Positions 35,311 to 44,411 of a DNA stretch of 64,000 bases are shown here, one piece after another. The stretch is from Carnobacterium maltaromaticum DSM 20342 (GTDB lineage Bacteria > Bacillota > Bacilli > Lactobacillales > Carnobacteriaceae). Position 1 is the first letter of the stretch. Each line of letters opens with the position of its first letter. The stretch covers positions 1,426,001 to 1,490,000 of the forward strand of contig NZ_JQMX01000001.1 of NCBI RefSeq assembly GCF_000744945.1, written 5' to 3'. Below the pieces are notes generated by a model. The model had not been told where the DNA came from and searched no databases. It worked only from the letters and a program-made list of their open reading frames with translations. The position numbers and the translations under genes were made by a program.

Positions 35311-36639
35311 TTAATGACTATTCCCAGTTTCAGCAAACTCACTGCCAACTGTACTTGTTTCTAAATCCACCTTACCACGCTCTTTTTTATTGAATAAAAC
35401 ATTTAAAATGATTGAGGTCAAGCTTGCTACAACAATCCCATTACTTGTAAACAATTGAACTGTTTCTGGTAGGCCCGCAAATAGCTCTGGAACGACCGTT
35501 ACACCTAATCCTAAACCAACGGACATAGCAACTACTAAAAGGTTACTTTCATTTGTAAAATCGACATGAGCCAGCATTCTTATGCCTTGTGTTGCAACCA
35601 TGCCAAACATCACTAGCATAGCACCACCTAAAACAGGGTCTGGAATAATCGTTGCAACTGCACCAATTTTAGGTAGTAATCCTAAAAGAATTAAAAAACC
35701 AGCCGAAAAATAAATAGGCTTACGATTTTTAATTCCAGATAACTGGACAAGTCCTACATTTTGCGAAAATCCAGTATAGGGAAATGTATTGAAAATCCCA
35801 CCAAGCAATACCGCTAAACCTTCTGCTCGATACCCACGTTTCAAATCGTCTTCTTGAATTTTTTTATCTGTAATTTCACCTAAAGCAAAGTAAACACCTG
35901 TTGATTCTACCATGCTCACTAATGAAATTAAAATCATGGTTAAAATAGATGACCATTCAAAGGTTGGTCGACCAAAGTAAAAAGGTTGAGGCATATGGAA
36001 CCATGTTGCTTCTGCAACTGGAGCTAAATTTACCATGCCTAAAAATGCCGCTAAACCTGTTCCAACTAATAAACCAATCAAAACAGCAATCGAGCGCATA
36101 AATCCAATACCATAAATCTGAACGATTAGAATCGTTGCGATTGTAACGAAAGCCAACACTAAAAACTTAGTGGAGCCAAAATCTGTCATTATTTTACTGC
36201 CGCCACCCATTTTTTCTAAAGCAACTGGAATTAGCGTTAAACCGATAACGGTAATAACCGTTCCTGTCACGACTGGTGGAAAAAAACGTTTAATCTTAGA
36301 AAAGACCCCTGAAATTAAAATAATAAAAATTCCTGCAACAATAATTGAGCCATACATAGCACCAATACCTTGATTAGATCCAATCAAAATTAGAGGGGAT
36401 ACCGCTTGAATAGCACAACCTAGTACGACTGGTAAGCCAATTCCAAAAAATTTATTGACGGTTAATTGTAATAATGTGGCTACTCCACACATAAAAATAT
36501 CAATTGATACTAAATAAGTCATTTCTTCCGGAGTGAAATTTAATGCTCCACCAATTAAAAGTGGAACAATAACGGCACCTGCATACATAGCTAAAACATG
36601 TTGCAAGCCTAAAGCAGCTGATTTTCCATTTGATAACAT
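35311..36639 (-). CDS. pbuX: Xanthine permease
   Basis: 442 residues from the ATG at 36639, with AGGAGGATAAATAAGCCT before it; the nine upstream codons belong to the xpt end. It is a nucleobase:cation symporter-2 protein with about 14 hydrophobic segments. Signatures are GLQHVLAMYAGAVIVPLLIG, the FPPVVTGTVITVIGLTLIP region, TGVYFALGEITDKK and NTFPYTGFSQNVGLVQLSG. It takes up xanthine, which Xpt converts to XMP. It follows xpt by 4 bp and shares its guanine riboswitch. Confidence 0.95.
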   Translation of the reverse strand: MLSNGKSAALGLQHVLAMYAGAVIVPLLIGGALNFTPEEMTYLVSIDIFMCGVATLLQLTVNKFFGIGLPVVLGCAIQAVSPLILIGSNQGIGAMYGSIIVAGIFIILISGVFSKIKRFFPPVVTGTVITVIGLTLIPVALEKMGGGSKIMTDFGSTKFLVLAFVTIATILIVQIYGIGFMRSIAVLIGLLVGTGLAAFLGMVNLAPVAEATWFHMPQPFYFGRPTFEWSSILTMILISLVSMVESTGVYFALGEITDKKIQEDDLKRGYRAEGLAVLLGGIFNTFPYTGFSQNVGLVQLSGIKNRKPIYFSAGFLILLGLLPKIGAVATIIPDPVLGGAMLVMFGMVATQGIRMLAHVDFTNESNLLVVAMSVGLGLGVTVVPELFAGLPETVQLFTSNGIVVASLTSIILNVLFNKKERGKVDLETSTVGSEFAETGNSH

Positions 36640-36643
36640 AGGC

Positions 36644-37234
<591 letters not shown>

Positions 37235-37325
37235 TCAAAAACTCCTTCGATTTATATTTTCGTTATTTAATTAATCCTTGAATAAAGAGGAATTTGGTTC
37301 ATTCTGTTCCTTTTATATTATGAAA

Positions 37326-37480
37326 CAAAAAAACTGCAACTCTTTTCCTTCGCTAAATGAAACAGCAAAGAAAAAGGGCTACAGTCTCAAACGTGTATCC
37401 TTGTATTCTTCACTTATAGTCCAGCCATTTACGGTGCTGGGTAGATACTCGTCGACCTTATCTCGACTATTATATGAGTG
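37326..37480 (-). promoter_or_regulatory. Guanine riboswitch controlling xpt-pbuX
   Basis: The aptamer (37480-37411) shows the P1 arms CACTCATA/TATAAGTG, the conserved ATAATA and TATCTACC junction segments and CCGTAAA in loop 3. The specificity base in GGACTA is C, the guanine type, not U as in adenine riboswitches. The expression platform is a long terminator stem from ACTGTAGCCC to GTTGCAGT followed by seven T (37386-37326). Confidence 0.95.
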
Positions 37481-37494
37481 AATTAATTTAGATT

Positions 37495-37523
37495 AATATA
37501 CCGTCAAAAGCAGCTCTTGTCAA
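37495..37523 (-). promoter_or_regulatory. xpt-pbuX promoter
   Basis: TTGACA (37523-37518) and TATATT (37500-37495) on the minus strand are separated by 17 bp. The transcript would start a few bases before the aptamer. Confidence 0.85.
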
Positions 37524-37639
37524 TCATTATTAAAAATAGTTCATAAAATGCAGATTGGTATAAAGTCGATATATGAGCTATTTCTTCTAATTAGACAAAT
37601 AACCAACTTTTTAGGATCACAGTCCATCTTTGATGGATG

Positions 37640-37681
37640 TGTATCATGGTTCTAAGTTGCTAAAGCAACAAGAACCATGAT
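37640..37681. repeat. Long nested palindrome beside candidate small RNA B
   Basis: TATCATGGTTCT and AGAACCATGATA pair perfectly, with TTGCT/AGCAA nested inside. A smaller CCATC/GATGG hairpin lies at about 37623-37637. There is no T run on the plus side; on the minus side it follows directly after the terminator of small RNA B. Function unknown: it could protect RNA ends or be a separate short element. Confidence 0.5.
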
Positions 37682-37848
37682 AAAAACACCACAGTTGGAG
37701 AGACTGTGGTGAAAGGAGTTGGTTGATTAAAGTTTCTTTTAAAAAAAGCCTTTAATCTTCTTATTTCTTTACTTTGGAGGAGTAAAAGAAAAATAAAAAA
37801 AGTTTATTGTTTTGGACATTAGTTGGAAGCTAATGTCTTTCTTACTAC
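37682..37848 (-). ncRNA. Candidate CU-rich small RNA, copy B
   Basis: About 165 nt. In transcript order: hairpin ACATTAG-[CTTCCAA]-CTAATGT; the block AAACTTTTTTTATTTTTC shared with copy A; hairpin CTTTTAC-[TCCTCCAAA]-GTAAAG; an extra hairpin GATTAAAG...CTTTAATC missing from copy A; the free segment AACCAACTCCTTT; and the terminator CACCACAGT-[CTCTCCA]-ACTGTGGTG followed by five T (37711-37682). The conserved parts are the three CU-rich single-stranded segments, while stems and spacers differ. That pattern supports a trans-acting RNA aimed at GGAGG ribosome sites. It lies 75 bp downstream of the GntR gene. Confidence 0.65.
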
Positions 37849-37854
37849 TTCTAC

Positions 37855-37875
37855 AGTATACCTAGCAAATATGAA
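37855..37875 (-). promoter_or_regulatory. Promoter of candidate small RNA B
   Basis: TTCATATTT (37875-37867), six bases, then TATACT (37860-37855) on the minus strand. Spacing and sequence equal those of copy A, and neither copy has a clear -35 box. Confidence 0.55.
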
Positions 37876-37922
37876 GAAAGTATGATGATTTTTTTATAAT
37901 TCATAGACTATTTATCTAGACC

Positions 37923-38642
37923 TTAAACGCTATTAATCGTTACAACTAAAATATCCCCTTGATCATATCGATGCCTTGTCTGTGAATATTCAAAAGGAAC
38001 GCCATCGGTTAAATAAACAACTTGATCGATTTCTAAAACCGGATCATCTTGAGCACATTTCAAGTATTTCTGATCCAATTCATTCGGTTTATCTGCTCGA
38101 ATATGTTGGTTTGCTCCACCAAATTTCAACCCTAATTCACCTTTTATATAATGATAAATTGAATTCAATAAAATCTCTTTCGTTATATTTGGAATCACCT
38201 CGACAGGCATAATTGTATGTTCAATTAAAAAAGGCTCACCAGAAAGTAAACGTAAACGATCAATAGCGTACACTGGTTGTGTTTTAGTCAGCATTAATTT
38301 TTCAGCTTCTATATCAGTTGGAAAGCGAACATCAAAATGTAGAATTTGGCTTGTAATTGTACTTCGATCCGCTAGTTGATGTGTCACACCAACATATTCG
38401 TCCATTTTACTATCTAATTTTGACATCTCCAAAGCATTCTTTCGAACATAGGTCCCTGAACCTTGACGGCTGTATACTAGTCCCTCAACAACTAAAAGTT
38501 CAATTGCTTTTTTTATAGTTATCCGGCTTGTCTCAAATTCAGCTGCTAGTTTTCCTTGATCAGGTAAAGCATGATCCACTGCATAACGCCCTGCCAAAAT
38601 TCTCTTTCTAATTTCGTCTGCTATTTGACTGTATTTTGCCAT
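37923..38642 (-). CDS. GntR-family regulator with UTRA domain (HutC/FarR subfamily)
   Basis: 239 residues from the ATG at 38642 (GTGGGGAAA before it). The N-terminal winged helix covers residues 1-70 (IADEIRKRILAGRY, FETSRITIKKAIELLVVEGLVYSRQGSGTYV). The C-terminal UTRA ligand domain runs from about 90 to 236 (RLRLLSGEPFLIEHTIMP, VPFEYSQTRHRYDQGDI). UTRA repressors usually sense sugar phosphates; the nearest known types control beta-glucoside or mannan use. No sugar operon is adjacent. The lone phospho-beta-glucosidase at 6114-7511 is only a speculative target. Confidence 0.88.
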   Translation of the reverse strand: MAKYSQIADEIRKRILAGRYAVDHALPDQGKLAAEFETSRITIKKAIELLVVEGLVYSRQGSGTYVRKNALEMSKLDSKMDEYVGVTHQLADRSTITSQILHFDVRFPTDIEAEKLMLTKTQPVYAIDRLRLLSGEPFLIEHTIMPVEVIPNITKEILLNSIYHYIKGELGLKFGGANQHIRADKPNELDQKYLKCAQDDPVLEIDQVVYLTDGVPFEYSQTRHRYDQGDILVVTINSV

Positions 38643-38719
38643 TTTCCCCACTCCAATTTCCACTTTTTCAAGGCTTTGACATCTATGTAAATCTCTTTCT
38701 ATTATATCTGTATCTAAAT

Positions 38720-38776
38720 AAAAACAAAAGGATAAGTTGAAAAACCTTTTTAAAACAATGGTTTTCCAACTTATCT
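38720..38776 (-). terminator. Terminator of the AlkD-like gene
   Basis: GATAAGTTG-GAAAACC and GGTTTTTCAACTTATC form a long stem; on the minus strand CTTTTGTTTTT follows. Confidence 0.75.
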
Positions 38777-38781
38777 ATGCT

Positions 38782-39423
38782 TTATATATATTTGGAGCCT
38801 TCACGGACTGCTAAAGTGCTTAAGCCTGGATTTTCAGTAATAAATTTTGTGACCCATTCAGGATTTGTTTTACTATAATCCCGTAAAGCCCAGCCAATTG
38901 CCTTTTGAATAAAAAATTCATCAGTTGCTAAATCTTGTAAAATACTTTGTTTTAAATAGGCTTGATCGGTTTGCTCTTTAAAACCTAATTGTAAATTTAA
39001 TGCTACTCGGCGATCCCAAAAGCTTTCACTCCTAGTAAAATAGGTAAAGATTTCATGAAAATAAGCTGGATTTAACAGGCACCATTTAGAAAATGAACTT
39101 CTTAGAACATCAACCGTATCCCACCAAGCTTTTTGATTAATCAAAGGAAAGAGCGATTTTAATTCAGGATAAGACATGCGCTTATAATTTTTTAATAAGA
39201 GGTCAGCCGCGATATATTGATATTCTCGTGCTTCTTCTTGATAGTAACTTTCAATTTCTTTTAAGACTCTTTCCATCGGCCATTTTTGGCTTTCTTTAAG
39301 CAACTCTTTCTCTAATAAACGGCGTTCTGGTGCTTTAATCCCCTTAAATATAAATCTATTTTTCATATATGCTTCCATCGCTTGGCGGTTATCTTTATTT
39401 TCTGGTAAGACAAGAGGCATCAT
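38782..39423 (-). CDS. DNA alkylation repair protein, AlkD-like
   Basis: 213 residues, all-helical HEAT-like repeats. Family motifs are MKNRFIFKGIKAPERR near the N-terminus, YELKSLFPLINQKAWWDTVDVL in the middle and FWDRRVALNLQLGF followed by FFIQKAIGWALRDYSKTNP. The paired Trp and Asp in WWDTVD are the substrate-side residues of AlkD glycosylases, which remove alkylated bases. It is the third gene of an apparent operon with a TIM-barrel gene and the PBP5-like gene, 28 bp after the latter. Confidence 0.9.
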   Translation of the reverse strand: MMPLVLPENKDNRQAMEAYMKNRFIFKGIKAPERRLLEKELLKESQKWPMERVLKEIESYYQEEAREYQYIAADLLLKNYKRMSYPELKSLFPLINQKAWWDTVDVLRSSFSKWCLLNPAYFHEIFTYFTRSESFWDRRVALNLQLGFKEQTDQAYLKQSILQDLATDEFFIQKAIGWALRDYSKTNPEWVTKFITENPGLSTLAVREGSKYI

Positions 39424-39451
39424 TATTTCTACCTTTCTAAATTAAAGTCTT

Positions 39452-41482
39452 TTATTGACCCGCATAAATACTTTCTAAAACTGGCTTCATTTTTTCAATG
39501 ACAACATGACTACTTTTACCTTCAATCATGGCCACCATCAAATAGCTAGCATTATCTGCATCAATTGCTAGTAAGAAGCCATTTTCATCGCCTTTAGTAT
39601 CTTGTTCTTGTTTTAATTCTGCTGTACCCGTTTTAGCAGCAATTTTGTGTCCTTGAATTGCTAAAGTTCGTGCTGTCCCATTTGGATCATCAACTACTTG
39701 AATCAGAGCGTTTTTGACAATAGCTGCAGACTCAGGTGTGATGGCTTGTTTACTTTTTGCTGTTTTTTGATCAGCTGTTAGTTTCGGATACATAATCATT
39801 CCGTCATCGGCAAATGGTGAATAAGAAACAGCCTGTTGAATTGGATTTAATAATAATTGTCCCTGACCATATGCTGTATCCGCTAATAAAATATCCGTAT
39901 TCAGACCTTTTTTATTGGCAATTTGAGCTGGGTCCATAGCTAGTGGTAAATCAAATTTTTCTCCAAAGATGAACTTATTTAAGCCAGCTTCAAAGGTCTT
40001 TTTACCCATTTCTAGCCCTTCTTGCGCAAAATAGATATTGTCTGAATAAATCAGTGCTTGGTCCATATTTACTGGTGATACATCTGAGACTCGAGTGACA
40101 AAATAATTGCCCCAAGAACTATTTTTTTGCCATTTCAAACCAGAAATCTCTCGTTCTTTATTTTCTTTCGTCACACCTGCATCTAAGCCGATTCCAGCCG
40201 TAATCGCCTTAAAGGTTGATCCTGGCGCATAACCACTTGCATAACGGACTAAGAATGGTAAATTAGGATCATTGGCATATGCATCGTACTCTTTGCTGGA
40301 AATTCCTGTAGCCATTAAATTGGCATCATAGGATGGCGTACTAACTAAAGCTAACAAGCTGCCATCTTGAGGGTTCATAATAACAGCAGAAGATTTTTCA
40401 CCATTTAATTGATCAAAGGCTTGTTGTTGTAATTTACTATCAATGGTTAAAGAAATTGTTTCTCCATCTGTTTTTTCAGATTCTTGAAGAACTTTTTTCA
40501 AGTTGCCATCTTGATCGTTCATCACAATTCGCCCACCATTTTTCCCACGTAAACGTTTCTCAAAAGTTGCTTCTAAACCAGCCTTTCCAATTGTATCCCC
40601 TACATTTAAGTTCGGATCTTTCTCAATATCTTCTGCTGAAACTTCGCCAACATATCCAATTAAGTGCGCAGCCGCTTGATTTAACGGGTAAGAGCGCATA
40701 TCTTTAGAAGCATATTGGATTCCCGTCATAACCGGAGTTTCACCATTTGGTAAAACTTTGATAGGCACAAATATATTGGGTTTGACCCATTCCGCTGTTA
40801 AACTATTTTCTAAGCTTTCAACTGAAACATCAAATTGTTCACTAATTGCCTTTAAATTTGCGGCCTTATCTGCTCCTGAACCCAATTCACCTGGAATCAT
40901 TCCAACTTCAGGGTATTGGGCTAAATAAGCTAATGGGTTTCCATTACGATCGACTATTGAACCTCTTTTTCCAAATGTTGAAGTGATATTTATTTTATCA
41001 GTTGCTTCCATTTCGGGAAAGATTAACTGAGCAGTCCATTCAACTAAAAAGTTTTCACCATTAGGAACTAAGATTGCTTCATATTTTTCCTCATCAAATT
41101 TACCTAAATTCGTCTGCATATTTAGAGTATACGTTAATTTAAATTCAGGTTTATTTTCAATTGGAGTGACTGACAAATCACTAATTTTCAATTTGCTCGC
41201 ATTAATGCCATCAAATATAACTGTATATTTATCAACCAATGATTCTTTTGTATAATCAACTTTTTTTAATGATTCAGAAGTAACTAATTGACTAAGTTTT
41301 TTAAAGTCTTGTTTTTCAAGTGCTTTTGTAAAATTCTTACCTGTCTCCAACGCTGCTCGATCACTTTTTTGACTATTATTCCACTTATAATAAAACGTAC
41401 CGCCAACCATCGCAATGACTAATAAAATAGATGCAACAATCATTAGCACTGTTTTATTTTTTTCCTTTTTTACTTGTCTCAA
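39452..41482 (-). CDS. pbp5: Low-affinity class B penicillin-binding protein (PBP5/PBP4-like)
   Basis: 676 residues, nearly the length of E. faecium PBP5. A signal anchor (11-31), an NTF2-like MecA N-terminal domain (about 38-155), a dimerisation domain and the transpeptidase domain are in order. STFK begins at Ser422, SDN is 480-482 and KTG 617-619, the same numbers as in PBP5 of E. faecium. Such enzymes crosslink peptidoglycan when other PBPs are inhibited and confer natural beta-lactam tolerance. Position 485 is Phe, where PBP5 has Met. Start is a TTG with AGGAGG before it. It is second in an operon after a TIM-barrel gene. Confidence 0.93.
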   Translation of the reverse strand: MRQVKKEKNKTVLMIVASILLVIAMVGGTFYYKWNNSQKSDRAALETGKNFTKALEKQDFKKLSQLVTSESLKKVDYTKESLVDKYTVIFDGINASKLKISDLSVTPIENKPEFKLTYTLNMQTNLGKFDEEKYEAILVPNGENFLVEWTAQLIFPEMEATDKINITSTFGKRGSIVDRNGNPLAYLAQYPEVGMIPGELGSGADKAANLKAISEQFDVSVESLENSLTAEWVKPNIFVPIKVLPNGETPVMTGIQYASKDMRSYPLNQAAAHLIGYVGEVSAEDIEKDPNLNVGDTIGKAGLEATFEKRLRGKNGGRIVMNDQDGNLKKVLQESEKTDGETISLTIDSKLQQQAFDQLNGEKSSAVIMNPQDGSLLALVSTPSYDANLMATGISSKEYDAYANDPNLPFLVRYASGYAPGSTFKAITAGIGLDAGVTKENKEREISGLKWQKNSSWGNYFVTRVSDVSPVNMDQALIYSDNIYFAQEGLEMGKKTFEAGLNKFIFGEKFDLPLAMDPAQIANKKGLNTDILLADTAYGQGQLLLNPIQQAVSYSPFADDGMIMYPKLTADQKTAKSKQAITPESAAIVKNALIQVVDDPNGTARTLAIQGHKIAAKTGTAELKQEQDTKGDENGFLLAIDADNASYLMVAMIEGKSSHVVIEKMKPVLESIYAGQ

Positions 41483-41518
41483 GTCCTCGTCCTCCTAATA
41501 AAACTAATTGCTTAAAGA

Positions 41519-42205
41519 TTAACTATATTTTGCTTCTTCTTGATCACGATATTTTTCCATTTTCCGACTAAATAAAACACCATTGGTTGGAGATGTATAC
41601 GTAATTGTATTTGCACCTGCTTCAATTGTTTCGCTAATGGATTCAGGTGTAGGGCCACCGGTTGCCATAATTGCTACATCAGGAAAATCCTGTCTAATTT
41701 TGCGGACAATCCGAGCGGTGTCGGCTCCACCGCTAACATTTAAAATAGACACACCTGCATCCAACTTTTCTTTAATATTCGTATATTCAGAAACAATTGT
41801 TCCTACAATTGGAATATCAATGTTATCACTAATTTCTTTAATTGTACTGATAGGCGTTGGTGCGTTGACAACGACGCCGAGTGACCCTTGAGCTTCCGCA
41901 AATAAACTAATATTGGCAGAACGTGTCCCATGAGTTAAGCCACCACCTACACCTGAAAAAACAGGGATATTGGCAACCATTGTAATACTTTGAATAATAG
42001 CCGGGTGAGGAGTAAATGGATACACTGCAATCACAGCATCCGCATCTGTATTCGCAATAATAGAAATATCTGTTGTAAAAATAATAGACTTAATCAATTT
42101 TCCAAAAACACGCATGCCACTAGCTGCTTCAATCTCTTTTGGAACTTCAATAATATCTTTTCTTAAATCCGTTGTTATAATAGGAATATTCTTTTTCTCA
42201 GACAT
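41519..42205 (-). CDS. Conserved TIM-barrel protein of unknown function (often called hydrolase)
   Basis: 228 residues from the ATG at 42205 (AAGGTGGT upstream). The sequence alternates strands and helices with glycine-rich turns: PVFSGVGGGLTHGTRS, LDAGVSILNVSGGADTARIV and IMATGGPTPESISETIEAGANT. The last resembles the phosphate-binding end of a ribulose-phosphate or KDPG-aldolase-like barrel. No specific reaction can be named. It is the first gene of the operon that includes the PBP5-like protein, 36 bp before it. That pairing is the main clue to a role. Confidence 0.7.
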   Translation of the reverse strand: MSEKKNIPIITTDLRKDIIEVPKEIEAASGMRVFGKLIKSIIFTTDISIIANTDADAVIAVYPFTPHPAIIQSITMVANIPVFSGVGGGLTHGTRSANISLFAEAQGSLGVVVNAPTPISTIKEISDNIDIPIVGTIVSEYTNIKEKLDAGVSILNVSGGADTARIVRKIRQDFPDVAIMATGGPTPESISETIEAGANTITYTSPTNGVLFSRKMEKYRDQEEAKYS

Positions 42206-42322
42206 AAGTTTATTTACCACCTTTAATATAAATATAAAATTTAAATTTAATTTTTCTGTATATAGCTATTTTACTCAATTTACGATCTTAATACCATCAT
42301 TACTTTAAAGATTTACTATAAA

Positions 42323-42364
42323 CAAAAAAATTAGCTGATAGAACGAAAGTCCAAGCTAATTTTT
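42323..42364 (-). terminator. Terminator of the glucosaminidase gene
   Basis: AAAAATTAGCT and AGCTAATTTTT flank an 18-base loop, with a T run on the minus strand, about 30 bp after the stop codon. Confidence 0.85.
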
Positions 42365-42394
42365 CACTCAATATAAATACATGTATTCATGAAA

Positions 42395-43027
42395 TTATTT
42401 ATCAAACTGATCTAATTTATATTGCTGAATCAATTCAATCAATTTTTCAGGATAAGTTGGATCTGTGGCATAACCACTAGCTTGCAATGCAAATGCAGCA
42501 TCTCTGTAATTATCAGCAGCTAAAACAGCCGCATACTGTTGCGGATTCCAAGTTGTTCCTTCAACAAAGAGTTTGGTATGTGCATTCATCGAATCTTGCC
42601 AACTTTCATAAATTCGAAAACGCCCATTTATTTCAATCCACTCTTCATCAACAAATTCTTTGGTATTCATCAAAACAGTATTTGCCTCTTCACTCCCCTT
42701 AATTCCATAAAAGTTATTATACTTTTCAGATAGTTCGCTATTTCCCCAATTAGATTCCAGAATAGCCTGAGCAATACTAATACTTGGCAACACACCATAT
42801 TCAGATTGAAGAACTTTTGCATAAGCTGAAATTTTATCAATAAAAGCTTGCTCTTGATCAATCTCAACAGCAACTTGAGCTTGTTGCGCATTCTCACGAC
42901 TTGAAAGGAAAGAAAGTGTCCCAAAAAATACTAAGCAACTAATAAAAATACTAGCGACTAGATAGCTGGGAATGATTTTAATTGATTTTAACTTTTTTAA
43001 ATTTTTATTCCCTTTTTTCAGTACCAC
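42395..43027 (-). CDS. Membrane-anchored N-acetylglucosaminidase (GH73)
   Basis: 210 residues. A signal anchor (about 18-42) is followed by a GH73 domain. AQAILESNWGNSELSEKYNNFYGIKG holds the catalytic Glu. FRIYESWQDSMNAHTKLF and YATDPTYPEKLIELIQQYKL are typical later motifs. It cleaves the glycan backbone of peptidoglycan outside the membrane; no cell-wall-binding repeats are present, so it probably stays tethered. Start is a GTG with AAGGAG eight bases upstream. The 460-bp gap before it is filled by tandem long hairpins. Confidence 0.92.
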   Translation of the reverse strand: MVLKKGNKNLKKLKSIKIIPSYLVASIFISCLVFFGTLSFLSSRENAQQAQVAVEIDQEQAFIDKISAYAKVLQSEYGVLPSISIAQAILESNWGNSELSEKYNNFYGIKGSEEANTVLMNTKEFVDEEWIEINGRFRIYESWQDSMNAHTKLFVEGTTWNPQQYAAVLAADNYRDAAFALQASGYATDPTYPEKLIELIQQYKLDQFDK

Positions 43028-43044
43028 TTATCTCACTCCTTTAT

Positions 43045-43460
43045 AAAAAGTTTGTTGAGCCGTTTAACTCTGGCAAGAAAATAGGAAAAATTGATATGGC
43101 GCTTTTTGCCATCTCGAATTTTTATCTTTTTCTCGAAGAGTTGGCTCATAAGAACTAGCCTAATTAGTATGTTGAACTCGCAGCTTTAACTACGTCAGAA
43201 AAATAGGAAATTCCAAGAAAAGTGTCTCTTTACTTTTTTGGGAATTTATCTTTTTTCTCGAGTAGTTTGCGAGTGAAACTAGCCTAGTAAAAAGTTTGTT
43301 GAGTCGTTTAGGCCTGGCAGAAAAATAGAGAAATTTGATATGGCGCTTTTTTGCCATCTCGAAATTTCATCTTTTTTCCAAAGGACTGACTCAAAAGAAC
43401 TAGTCTAAAGAAAAGTTTGTTGAATCGTTTAGATCTACCAAAATACCATAAGAACTAACA
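43045..43460 (-). repeat. Three tandem long-hairpin repeats (about 120 bp each) plus a remnant
   Basis: Units lie at about 43045-43164, 43165-43287 and 43288-43408. A shrunken fourth at 43409-43460 keeps the ends but lacks the middle. Shared blocks are GTTTGTTGA at one end, AGAAAATAGG, TATGGCGCTTTT/TTGCCATCTC (units 1 and 3), ATCTTTTT-CTCGA and AAGAACTAGCCTA at the other end. Each unit folds into one long hairpin. The outer arms differ yet stay complementary: GAGCC/GGCTC in unit 1, ACTCGCA/TGCGAGT in unit 2, GAGTC/GACTC in unit 3. No coding sequence is present. The block lies between the carboxypeptidase and glucosaminidase genes. Confidence 0.8.
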
Positions 43461-43487
43461 TGGAAAAAGCTCCTTGAGTTTAATAAA

Positions 43488-44261
43488 CTATTTACCAGCT
43501 GCTTTTAATCTTTCAATATACTCTTCTAAACTTAAATGATTATCAACAATATATTTAGCATTCTCTTTTCCTACATATCTAAAATGCCATGACTCGTAAC
43601 TGATTTTTGTAAAGCTTTCTTTATCCTTTGGGAAACGAAGAATAAAACCATAATCTTGCATTGTTTTGACTAACCATTTTTGTGAGTCTGTTTGATCATA
43701 CTCTGGGATTAAACCTTTACCTGTTGCAAGCCACTGGTCATCTACAATATCAATCGCCAAAGCCGAGTGGTGTTCACTTGCTCCTGGAAATGCTACATAT
43801 TCTTTGGTTTCTTTTAAGGCTTCCTCTTGGCTCATGCCTTTTGCTACGTTATCTTGAATCGATTGATCGTATACCGTTTGCTGTAAATCAATTGAACGAT
43901 ACGCTGAAATTAATTCCATATTAAAACCTGCATTTCTAGCAGCTTCCATCCAAGCCTGATAATCGGCTTCCATCCTTTGATCAATCTGTAAACCATTATC
44001 TACAACTGCTAAAGGAATCTCCCTTGTCGGATCCATTGGAAAATCAGAATTCACTAATAATAAGTTCCAATCGGCTGTTGAGACGTTTGGTAATGGTGCT
44101 ATTGCAACTTTTTCCTCAGTTGCTTTGTCTTTTTCAGTAGTACTCGTTTTTGTAGTTTTATTTGTATTGTCAGTCGAATCTTTTGCTGTATTCTCACCTA
44201 TAAACTGACATCCGCTAAGCAAAGTTAGAGAAAATAAAGAGATGATTATTTTTTTATTCAT
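43488..44261 (-). CDS. D-alanyl-D-alanine carboxypeptidase, VanY/LdcB family lipoprotein
   Basis: 257 residues from the ATG at 44261 with GGAG nine bases upstream. The lipobox LLSGC (Cys at about 17) follows a signal peptide. A Thr/Lys/Asp-rich spacer to residue 50 leads to the peptidase domain. The zinc motif PGASEHHSALAIDIVD (SxHxxxxAxD) and ESWHFRYVG are intact. It trims the stem peptide of peptidoglycan outside the cell; whether DD- or LD-cleaving cannot be read. It precedes the repeat block and the glucosaminidase gene on the same strand. Confidence 0.92.
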   Translation of the reverse strand: MNKKIIISLFSLTLLSGCQFIGENTAKDSTDNTNKTTKTSTTEKDKATEEKVAIAPLPNVSTADWNLLLVNSDFPMDPTREIPLAVVDNGLQIDQRMEADYQAWMEAARNAGFNMELISAYRSIDLQQTVYDQSIQDNVAKGMSQEEALKETKEYVAFPGASEHHSALAIDIVDDQWLATGKGLIPEYDQTDSQKWLVKTMQDYGFILRFPKDKESFTKISYESWHFRYVGKENAKYIVDNHLSLEEYIERLKAAGK

Positions 44262-44411
44262 ATAAGTTGACTCCAATTCTTTTTTATCGGTTCGCTTTTT
44301 AAGCAATAACTATCACGCTAGGAGTATGCTTAAATTTGTTTATTTTAATTTCTCCTTATAAAAGTACCTTCCCTATCATACCATTTATTTTTTAATTTTT
44401 TAATAAGGAGT

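Noticed and set aside
43045..43460. CRISPR array
   Set aside because: The repeats are about 120 bp, touch each other, fold on themselves and have no unique spacers of constant length; no cas genes are present.
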